64,000 bases of DNA from Selaginella moellendorffii (lineage: Eukaryota > Streptophyta > Lycopodiopsida > Selaginellales > Selaginellaceae): NCBI RefSeq assembly GCF_000143415.4, contig NW_003314374.1, forward strand, positions 414,030 through 478,029, written 5' to 3'. The translations under genes and the position numbers were made by a program. The notes beneath the pieces are model-generated. The model saw only the letters and a program-made list of their open reading frames with translations. It did not search any database and had not been told where the DNA came from. Positions 10,880 through 20,359 of the stretch are shown piece after piece (position 1 is the first letter of the stretch; each line of letters begins with the position of its first letter).

Positions 10880-12029
10880 AGATCAATTCATTTTCAGGAA
10901 TACATGCATTTTTACCTTTGGGTCAACTTTTGGCTGATCCCACTTGGTAGCCTGAGGTTCTTGGTGTTCAGCCACACCTTCTCCCCAGCTTGGAACTCTA
11001 CATCCCGACGCTTCTGGTTCGCATATTTGGTTTGCCTTTGTTGAGCCCGTTCCAAGGAATCCCTCACTAGATTCCAAATGCTGAGTCTTTCCGCCGTGAA
11101 TGCCTCCACTGCGGGTAACTCTCCATGATACTCGGCCACGCCGAGTTCCACAGGACCTTCAATAGCTCGCCCATTGATGACTTCCCATGGACTCACCCTG
11201 ATACTCGAATGTGGTGAGTTGTTATAACACATTTCCGCAAGTCTCAAATGACTTACCCAATCGGTTTGGTCTCCCAAGACATAGCATCGCAAATAATCCT
11301 CCAACTGCCTATTCACCCTTTCCGTTTGTCCGTCTGTCAAGAAGTGTTAGTGCCAACCAACTTGACTTAATACCCCATACTTGTCTGTGGGTGATAAGCT
11401 GTGCTGAATTTCAACTTGGTGCGATACTGTTCTAGGAGAGTCCTCCAGAACCTACTGGTGAAGATCTTATCTCAATCTGAGATGATCTCTTCTGGTCTTC
11501 CCCACACTCGAACCACTTGTTTGAAGAACAACTTCGCCACACCTTCCGCATCCACCTCCGTTGTGGTGGGTATGAAATGTGCCATTTTCGAAAATCGGTC
11601 CACCACCACGAATATCGCATCAAACCCCTCACTTGGGGGAAGTCCCGTGATAGAGTCCATCGTAAGACACTTCCACGGACGATCTGGAATTGGGATGCTT
11701 TGCAACAAGCCCCCACTAGCTTTAGTCACGGCTTTGACCTGCTGACATGTTAGACATGTCTTTACATAGTCTTGGACGTCCTTAGCCATATTTGGCCAAT
11801 GGTACTTCCTCTTGAGTAAGCCCATCGTCTTGGGCACTCCACCGTGTCCTGTAAGAGGTCCGTCATGACACTCTTCTAAGGCTACCTTCCTTAGTTCCCT
11901 TTCTGGAACATACACCCTCGTTTGCTTGTAATAGATGAGTTCGTTGCGTTCTGCATAGCTCGTTTTCTCTTCCGTTAGCAGCTCACCTCTCTGGTGAGCT
12001 TCCCGTGCCTCTAGATTCCTCAGCAACAC
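10880..12029 (-). pseudogene. Chromovirus integrase, broken
   Basis: From the minus strand the order is an HHCC zinc finger (H-GPLTGH, later CLTCQQ) followed by the catalytic core. The first acidic residue is in LTMDSITGLPP and the second in IISD, directly before a TGA at 11472-11474 where Arg is usual. The end of the core follows (GQTERVNRQLEDYLR, CYNNSPHSSIRVSPW), then a GEKVWLNTKNLRL block. A 47-nt insertion at 11334-11380 interrupts the frame after the HPQT motif. It looks like a spliceosomal intron and is listed separately. The copy cannot make integrase unless the stops are bypassed. Confidence 0.9.
11334..11380 (-). other. 47-nt intron-like insertion in integrase
   Basis: On the minus strand it starts GTATGG and ends TTGACAG, with a branch-site-like CACTAACAC 14 nt before the end. 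Removing exactly these 47 nt restores the reading frame from HPQT into NGQTER, the usual continuation in this family. It could also be a short insertion flanked by ACAGAC repeats. The splice reading is favoured because the frame is restored and the length matches introns in this genome. Confidence 0.5.
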
Positions 12030-12032
12030 TTC

Positions 12033-12660
12033 TTATGCTAGACCATCGTTCTCATATACTGTCCGCACATCGTCCCAGAAGGTTGCTGTCACGCTAGATA
12101 TCGCCAACCTCAAGCTTGCTTTTCGACTTAGCGCATCCACCACGATGTTGCTCTTCCCAGGCTTGTACAGAATCTCGCAATCAAACTCGGCCAAGGCATT
12201 GGCCCACCGACCTTGTTTCCCTCTCAGGTCGGGCTGTGACAAGAAGTGTTTCGTTTCCACATTGTCCGTATAAACCTTGAAGTGTCTCCCAAGGTAGTGT
12301 TGCCACTCCTTGAGCGCCTTGACCACCACAAACAATTCTTTCTTGTGGGCAAGCCACTTTCTTTGAGCCTTGTCCAACTTTTTTGAGAAGAACGCTACTG
12401 GATGGTTTTCTTGCTTCAAAACTGTGCCCAACGCAAAGTCCGAAGCATCCATTTCTACCTCAAAGTCCTTACCAAAGTTTGGTAATGCCAATACAGGAGC
12501 CTTCCTCAACTTCCCTTTGAGGTGGACGAATGCCGCCTCGCATTCCGCTGTCCATACCATCTTCCCTTTTCCTGTTTGGTCCGTTAAGGGCAAGGCTACT
12601 CTCGAATAGTGTCTGATAACTTTCGATAGTAGTTGCATAGCCCCAAGAACGCACTCAACT
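12033..12660 (-). pseudogene. Chromovirus RNase H domain
   Basis: Contains the tether and RNase H blocks of Ty3 elements: PVLALPNF, MDASDFALGTVL, HPVAFFSKKL, KELFVVVKALKEWQHYL, YTDN and VVDALSR. It removes the RNA strand during reverse transcription in intact elements. The domain is in a different frame from the upstream reverse transcriptase end, and the frame closes at a TAA (12033-12035) where Gln would restore it. Stops at 12662-12664 and 12677-12679 lie at the junction. Confidence 0.88.
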
Positions 12661-12730
12661 CCTATACATTCGCTGGTCATTCCCATTCCTGGATCGCTTG
12701 GACCTTCTCCGGGTCCACCTTGAGCCCGTC

Positions 12731-13435
12731 CTAGCCCACCACATGCCCGAGAAACTTTACCTTTTGTTGAGCAAAGTCACATTTGCTCTCTTTAGCATAC
12801 AGTTTGTGTTCCCTTAGTTTCTCAAACACCCTCGCCAAGTGTTCGGCATGCTCCTCTAGCGTCTCGCTATAGATCAGGATTTCATCGATAGAGACGACCA
12901 CGAAGTGATCTACATAGGGTACAAAGATGTGGTTCATTAGCGCCAAAAATGTTGCCGGAGCATTGCATAGCCCGAAGGGCATCACCAGAAACTCAAAGCT
13001 CCCATACCTCGTTCGACATGTTGTTTTCTCGACATCCTCCTCGGCTACCCTGATCTGGTAGTATCCTGACCTTAGGTCAATCCTCGAGAAGTATTTTGCC
13101 TTTCCCAACCTATCGAACAGGTCCTCAATCCTGGGCAAAGGGTACTTGTTCTTCTTTGTATACTTGTTGAGCAACCGATAGTCTATGCACATGCGCATAG
13201 ATCCATCTTTCTTTTTCACAAATAACACCGGCGCCCCATACGGCGATTTGCTCAACCTAACATACCCTTTGTCCACCAACTCCTCTAGTTGGCGCTTGAG
13301 CTCCTCGAGTTCTTTCTCGTTCAATTGATAGAGGGGACGAACCACCGCCTCAGCACCCTCGACCAGCTCAATCTTATGTTCTATCGATCGTGCGGGGGGC
13401 AACCCCGCCGGTAACTCCTCCGGCATGGTATCCTA
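12731..13435 (-). pseudogene. Chromovirus reverse transcriptase, mutated active site
   Basis: All classic blocks are visible: [58 protein letters not shown] and KCDF. The catalytic box normally reads Y-x-D-D; here it reads SIDE, so both the aromatic residue and the second aspartate are changed. The frame ends at a TAG (12731-12733) directly after GHVVG, where Gln is usual. The region is preceded by a TAG at 13433-13435. It encodes an inactive enzyme in this copy. Confidence 0.92.
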
Positions 13436-14551
13436 GAATTGGTCCAACACCCGTTGGATCACTAAAGGTACTTCTTCCGTTCCTGTCTTTTTGTCACTCT
13501 TCACCGAGAGTAAGCACAAAAATGCTGCCTTAGTTCCTTTAGTGAGTTGTCCTCTCGTGGATCCCAAGTTTAAGCAGGATTCTTTGGCCTTGCTTTGCCC
13601 TACCTTTAGATCCTAGGCCTCCACCCTAGATCTTCTTCCTTGGGCATTCACTAGTACCACAAGGTTTCTACCTTGTCCATGTAGGGTTACCACGAACAGA
13701 TTGAACCAGTCCATTCCGAAGATCACGTCAAATCCCGCCATGTCCAACATGGTGAAATCCATGTCCACTTTCCATATCCCTACTTCGACTCTCGCTTGTC
13801 AAAGTACCTCATCGGTGCTTTGGCTACCTTGAACAAACTCTATAGTCCTTGGTTCGCCTAGCCGCTGCACCGTTAGTCCGACTTGTTGGACTGTGTCTGC
13901 AGCCACAAAATTATCTAAAGCACCCGTGTCAATAAGGATCTTAACAAAGCTACCTCCGAGCTTTCCTCGGAGGGCTAGTAGATGTCGCGAACGACTCTCT
14001 ACCAAAGTTGCTCGTGTAATGAGTAACTTTGAGTTAGGTACTGGATCACATACCTCAGTTTGGACTTCACTCGATTTGATGGCCATATTGGCTTTGGCCT
14101 TCTTCGGGTAGGGACATTCCCTCGAAAAGTGTCCCACTTCACCGCTGTTGTAGCATACGTTGTTTCCCACACTGCTATACGACTTGACCTTTTTATCCGT
14201 GGGTTTGTCTCTTTTCGCTTGACTCCCCCACGTACTTGCTCGCTGGCCATCGGATTTGCCTTTCCGGAACCCCGAGGACTCATTCTTAGAGAAACTCTTC
14301 TTGAATTTCCCTCTGCTAAACGTTCCCCTTGGTTTGACCCCTTTGCTAAACATGGATCCCGACCCCATCGTGTTCCCCTTTCGCAGGTTATCGTTGAAAT
14401 GCACCTTGCTGGCGCATCCAACGCTTCCTTGTAGTTGGTCGGGTTCCACCGCATCACTTCACCGCGAGCCCAGGTTTGCAAACCTGATATGAAGGCATGG
14501 AACGCATCCATATCCCCCATGTTCGTGACAAGTATTCTTTTTGCCATAAAC
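13436..14551 (-). pseudogene. Chromovirus gag 3' part and protease
   Basis: The minus-strand frame enters from the DNA-transposon border with gag sequence (MGDMDAFHAFISGLQ, WARGEVMR) and a basic linker. A nucleocapsid knuckle follows in which the second Cys is Ser (CYNSGEVGHFSREC). The retropepsin block ILIDTGALDNFV follows, with the catalytic DTG. Part of gag is frameshifted between two overlapping frames. The frame is closed by a TGA (13799-13801) and a TAG (13613-13615), both explained by C to T changes. Confidence 0.88.
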
Positions 14552-14555
14552 CCAT

Positions 14556-14579
14556 AAGCTCTATTTCGTTAAAGTGGGA
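14556..14579 (+). repeat. Left terminal inverted repeat
   Basis: 24 bases matching 26976-26999 in reverse complement with one mismatch. CCAT precedes it. Just inside, a second short inverted repeat (GTGGGA with TCCCAC, 14574-14596) could extend the recognition site. Confidence 0.9.
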
Positions 14580-14992
14580 ATTGTCATTATCCCACTTGTA
14601 AAATAAGGTTTCCAAACCTTTATATAGTATATAAATATAACAAAATTCAACTGCATTGAGGCACATGCCATTTTATTTTAAACAAGGAAATGTCTACTCA
14701 ATCACTTCTCCTCCCCTTGCCACTGCTTCATCTCTCTCTTCTCCTTGTCATCGTCGTCCAATTTCTTTCCATCCTTTTAATATTGGCTCAGTTGCTCCGA
14801 GTCTAGGTGGAGCCCAAGTCCCCATTCAATCTTTACTTTCCCCTTATTAATAAAACAATTTCGTAGACTTCCAATAACATGCTGTAACACTTCTAGTATA
14901 ATGCAAATCCTCTCAAAGAATTGTCTTTTAATATTAATACAATGGCATGGAACCCCATAATAAGTTACATTTTTAAATAAATACATGCCATC

Positions 14993-17900
14993 TCAGACTG
15001 TTATTTTTTGCCTCCAACGCCTATACAATAATCTTGGAATTTCATCACTCTCCACACTATCAGGATTTAAACCCAATAGTAATGCCATCTCTTCTCTAAT
15101 ACGTCCACGCTCATGTTCAGTGGTCGAAGAACCCATCCGGTTGAGCAGATTATGGAGATGCGGATAGTGCTTGGCTAGACAATATACATGCCATAAATGA
15201 TGACTGGTGTCTGTCCGATCAAATGGCTTCTGATATACCGTTCCATCTGCCATTTGGTTGATTTCTGCAGCCACCTTCTGGACTGGCCGGTTCTCTATCA
15301 CCATCGCTCCAAGCCGTTTTGCAAGGTCCCCCAGAACATACGGTTTCTTCTCCCTAGTTTCCATACTGCAAGAGATGGGGTGCACTGCATATGTGTGTGT
15401 GTTCGCTGCAGTTTTAATTGGCGAGTCATCGATGATGAGGATTTCACTTGACCTAGCAATCTGGTTCATCACTACAGCCTCTAGCTTGACGAAGATGGGC
15501 TTGCTACCCCTCACATGGACCATAGTCAAGCAATCCTCCTGCGTTAGGAGAAAGTCAAATGGTAATATTACTCGCGTCTGATCGTGCATCATCTGTAGCA
15601 ACTTTAATGCATTGTGGCGCATCATGGATGTCTAAACTCCCAATTGCAAATTGAACCCGGCCCTCTGTTTTAAGTGTCGCATGGTCATTATTAGATCCCG
15701 CAGTTTCTCCTGTGTGATTAATGTGAATCTGTCTCTTTTGACCAACTTGCGACCGCAGGCTTTGGAGGGTGCAATGACATTCGAGGACGAGCCACGCTCA
15801 TGGGAGAAAAGGACACCGTTCAGATCAAAAATGATACAGTACCTTCGCCGTGACTCTAAAATGAAATGCGTCAGCATAAAAAATGGTACAAGTCAATTTT
15901 ACCATCTACAATATTAGCGAATGGTGCTCCCGATGGTCGTTGAGAGGGTTTTGGTCGAGGAAACGTGAAGGGCGGAAATACTCTCCTCTGCAATGTGGGG
16001 TCAATCGCATCCGATGGTGTGTGGGCACATGCCATTTCAGCTGTAGACTCTGGTACAACTGGCTCAACAGTGGCATGGGGTGGTTCCGATGGCGTGTGAT
16101 CACACGCCATTTCAGCTGGTGCCTCCGTTGGCAAAGTGGACATGACCGAACAGGCAGCAGGGGCGGTGTAGGGAGGTTCCAATGGCGCGTAGTCAGACGA
16201 TTGGGCACACGTTGAGTCCGTTAGAAATGAGGATACGACCGGCTCGACGTCTAGGGCGGCCTCATGTGGGTCCAATGGCACCTGGTCACCGTCAGTTGGA
16301 TACGTGGACAAGATTGACTCAGTGGTATGGGCAGCATCAAGTGGAGCGTGGTCAGCTTGCTTGGCGTTGATATGGATAGTAGCCTCCACCAGCTCTGATG
16401 ACTCTTGCAGGCAAGTAGAGTCCACTGGCAGATCCATATGCATGTCCAAATATCTCCCTTCGATTGAGATGGTATCCTCCCGTGGTACTAAAAACAAACT
16501 CATTAGCACATTGAATCGACTATACTGTATTTACCATCAACTGCTATTGAGGAACTAGGACCGATATCACTTGGGCGCACTGCTAATTCTGAAGGATTGG
16601 ACATACGTTTCGACCCTTGCTTGGCACTATCCTTCCTCGACACTAAAGGCTAGAGTTTGTAAATTCAACTGAATAATCTCTACTTACCATTTGCTCTACG
16701 ACCTACATGGACAATGTTAGAAATGGTAAAAGGTTAGGAATGGATGTACTATTATTTACCTGATGGTTTGTCTTGTATGACCTTCCTCCGCTGCTCTTTG
16801 GCCACCTCAGGCTGGCCATCGTCGTCATCATCGTCATCGTCGTTATTGTGATCGTCACCATTGTGAGGACCATCCAAGTCCTCTTCGTCCTCCTCTTCTT
16901 TGTCCTCCTCTTCGTCCTTCTGCTCTTCCTGTTTATTATCTTTCTCTGGCTCCTCATCCCCCTCCTCCATTTCTTCCATAGGCTGCTCAGGCTGGATGGC
17001 TTGTTCTTCCAGGACCATCTTGGAAAAATCATCTGGCCGAGTCTCCATCTCAAAATACAAGACATCCATAGCTTGTTTTAGTGTGTGACCTAGGACCGTA
17101 TCCTCACCCGACTGTCTTAACATGGTTTCTGCACGTTCTTGCACCCTTCGAAGACGACGAGATGAGAAAAACGTGGCCCTGACTTGAAAAACATCCCTCA
17201 TCCATTGTACCTCTCCATTGAGATTGGGGAAGGGGAGTCCGCCATAGGAATTTGAGTCAGGAGGTGGTGACTGCCAGCTTTCACTAAGCCCTTGATCTGC
17301 AATGAATGGCATGAGCACACACGCCATAACCACGAGGCATTACCTATCATCTTTTCGTTGCCCTTCTTCCTTTTCAAATCAAACGCCTCTGATCCCGACG
17401 GCTGTCCAACATGCTTTCGCTTTTTATGATCACTGTCAGTTTGAGCTTGGCTGGTGCTTGTCTGTTTTGCCTTTGAAGAAGTGTCTCCTGCAAGGAATGG
17501 CATGAGACCACACACCATTGCAAATATAATTTGTACCTCCTTTTTTCCTATTGCTTGTTTGTTTGTCCTTCTTCGACGCGCCACCAGTGCGCTTTTCAAT
17601 CCTCGTGTTTGAATATTCACAACGATCTATAATCAAAATGGCGTGAGGCCTCACGTGACCTTACCTTGTGCAGGTTGTGAGCTCGGCCCAACATGGGTAT
17701 CTTTAACAGTAGCTGTTAACGCCGTTTCAGCATCTGGGGGTGGCCACGCTCCTGCATACAGAGCTTGTGAGATAACATTTAAACTTAAAGTGCGTACTCA
17801 CCAGGTTCGCAGAGAAGATACTGTTTTTCTTTGGCAATTGTAATTATATGCTCCATTGAAGTCACCTCTTCAATGGAGTTTGTCACCGCAACACACGGGA

Positions 17901-18234
17901 CACCCTTGAGTAGTGCGGCTCGAAAGAATAGTCCGCCGCAGTTGTACTCGACAACGCATTTGCCCTTGGAGTCGGAAGCAGGTGACCCACCCGCTATTGC
18001 GTTGAAGACCCAGCTGAGCATTTCCCATGCTGCACCTGGAGCTTTTTTTGGATTCGAAAGCTCCATAGCCGTCTTCAGTTCCTCAGGCACGGGTAAATTG
18101 ACCTCCCTCAGATCAATTCGATTAGCCTTGTTGAACGAAGCTGGGAAGTCACTCCAGTCCCACTCTGCTGCAAGACCAATAACAAGGGCGAGTGTGAAGA
18201 TGCGGACATTCGTCGATATCTTCTTCTTAGCCAT
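14993..18234 (-). pseudogene. Methyltransferase-like / FCP1-like phosphatase gene
   Basis: Nine exons give a continuous frame of 954 codons: 18234-17802, 17751-17665, 17626-17537, 17487-17344, 17296-16760, 16702-16688, 16642-16535, 16487-15903, 15855-14993. All eight introns are 38-57 nt, GT-AG, and interrupt codons after the first base. The N-terminus has VVEYNCGGLFFRAALLKG, loosely like a SAM-methyltransferase glycine motif; this is weak. Lysine-rich and very acidic stretches follow, then a Pro/Ser/Thr linker with MACxHTPSE repeats. The C-terminus is a NIF/FCP1 HAD domain: IIFDLNGVLF (motif I), then TS at motif II, KPIFVKLEAV and ILIIDDSPIK (motif IV). A TAG at 15632-15634 replaces the Trp usual before TS, so this copy is truncated. 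Three introns carry the palindromic motif. HAD assignment is firm; the role in the element is unknown. Confidence 0.8.
17297..17343 (-). other. Tiny intron filled by the palindromic motif
   Basis: A 47-nt phase-1 intron (GTAATG to ATTGCAG on the minus strand). The palindrome at 17305-17327 makes up half of it and ends a few bases before the 3' splice site. Two sister introns, 17488-17536 (49 nt) and 17627-17664 (38 nt), are built the same way. Splicing all three keeps one open frame. Confidence 0.8.
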
Positions 18235-20356
18235 TATCCCATCTCCCGCATCTCCTTGCCTTTCAACCGAGCCTTCACCTCGTTCAAGGCCTTCCAGAAC
18301 TTGTGATAGGATTCGTAGTCGTAGATCATATAGTGGACTGAAGATTCCACCTCCACAAGTCCCACCATTAAGTCAATGATGGAGCTGACTTCGTCTGCAT
18401 GAGTGATCTCCTCGTTTGTGAAGTCCATCACACAAAAGATGTTCTTGACCTGCTCATCTCCGTGGGAAACGATGCTCCTCCACCTTTGATCCTCATCCGA
18501 ATTCAAGTATACCCGGTAAGGTTCTCGATAGGCCTCTACTACGGGGTTGAGCTGTTTCTGAAGCCGGCGGTCGACATCAATCTTAATGAAATTTGGATAC
18601 TGATCCAATTTCTCAGCTTTACTTTTCGTGGCATCCCGCAGCAGATCAATGAACTTGGGGGCCCCCTTCACGTACTCGTCGATGTCTTCATTTGACAAAT
18701 CCAGCGCTTCCATCATCTCTTGTGTGGTGTCGATGCTCACCCTCTCCACGGCCACTTGCTCGAAGATCCAATCCTTCAATAGCGCACGAGCTCTCAGAGT
18801 CGTGCACAAGTCCTCGTATGTCACAATATGGCCGGGAGTCATTTTGGTCTTGTTGAAGACTACCTCACCACGTAGAAGAGCATTAGCCACTGTCAGAAGG
18901 TCGTCGTCGTCTAGAGACCGCGAGAAACGCAAGGCGTTGAGCTTAAAATCATTGGGCTTCCGGCCGTCCTCCACATCCATTGAGTTTAGTAACTCCCCGT
19001 CATGGTACCTCCTCAGCACATCTACCCATTTGTCAAAAACAACTTTTGTCGCGAGTAGAATGTTATGGATGCTGAGTGTGTCATTGACCCCCAGTGTTTT
19101 TGAGAGAAGACTCGAGAATTCCTGCAATGGAAATGGCGTGAGGCCACATGCTATGCCACATGCAACGAGGCTTACCTGCCAGGCGCTAGTTGCTAGTGCA
19201 CGTCCTTGTCCTGGTTTTTGTGGCTTCTTCAGTTGAACCCAGAGCTTCCGTGTTCGTGCCAATGTCTCGTGCAGACCTGATTTGTAGCACGTTTCTTGCT
19301 TGACATTCTGCGCGTGGGAGATGTATATGATAGATCGGAGGGGCGAGTTGCCTTTTATCAGGCGGACAACTCTTGTCTTGAAGACTTTCTTCACCTCCTC
19401 GCCCACCATAATATCCACAACTATCTCTTGCATCGCCAAGCTAGAATGCTGCCCGGAGACGGCATAGAACCGGATGTTCTGATCGTCCAACACCTTCCTA
19501 TTGATCAAGTCTGGAAACCTCGTCTCGCCCTTCATTGTTCGGTAGTAGGGGATCACGTCTGCGATGTCGGGTGTTACTGGACTTGCCAGCATCTTCTACT
19601 TCAGTTTCTCCACCCACTCATCAGATACTAGCCTGTGGTTGTATTTGCTTTGGATGTCGATACGGCTCACGTCGATTGTATATACTTTGTTGGAATAGTA
19701 ACAAGTACTATTATCTGCGACGATTTTTGCTGCCTCTTCTTGCTCTTTCTGCTCTTTGCGGCTCTTCTTTTTGGTGGGTGTAGTGTTCGAACCCGAGGCA
19801 ATGGCATCACCGAGTAGCTTCTTTTTTGGAGGAGAGTCGGACGTTGGCTTGAGCTTGACCACCCTTTTCTGCTTCGGGGTAGTTTCCAGATCGACCCCCT
19901 TCCCCTTCGCTTCGCGAACTGGAGGCACTCTCAACGGCTCAATGTTGGAATATAGTTTTTGAACATCGCCATAGGTGAGGTCCGTGGATTCCATGTGATC
20001 TTCATAGACCCGCAGCGTCTTTGAAATTGTGGGCCTCCTGGACAACCTCTCCCTAGCTCCCTTTAGGAATTCCTCATAGCCGCTGCCCCCCTCCGGGAAG
20101 CTGCTAGGATGTGCAAGGTGGATCTTGAAGGCAGACGCTGTCTTTACCACAAGTGCCAGTCCATATTCTTGCATGGAACTGCATGGAGTGTCTGTCACTT
20201 GGATGAGGATCCCCATGCATTCTTTTCTCCCACCATCTGTGTTGTACAGCCTCAGATCCTCGCCTTCCATCCCGAAAGTCCAACTGGTGAGCTCCTCCCC
20301 CTTCTCTGCATCCACATTGACAGTGGCTGGAAGAAAAACGCAATTCCTCGCCTATT
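18234..20356 (-). pseudogene. ParB-like protein gene
   Basis: One frame from about 20356 to 18234, broken by a TAG at 19596-19598. The N-terminal 240 residues are unassigned and end with basic, probably nuclear-targeting clusters (TPTKKKSRKEQKEQEE). The second part has a ParB/sulfiredoxin-like block (FYAVSGQHSSLAMQEIV), then LRSIIYISHAQNVKQ, and about 250 residues of helical, charged sequence. ParB-fold proteins bind or nick DNA; that role here is inference. A 54-nt intron-like segment (19122-19175) carries the palindromic motif, keeps the frame and could be retained or spliced. The final stop overlaps the ATG of the next gene by one base (TAATG), so the two may be separate genes or one gene with a frameshift. 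The 5' end is not resolved. Confidence 0.6.
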
Positions 20357-20359
20357 CAG

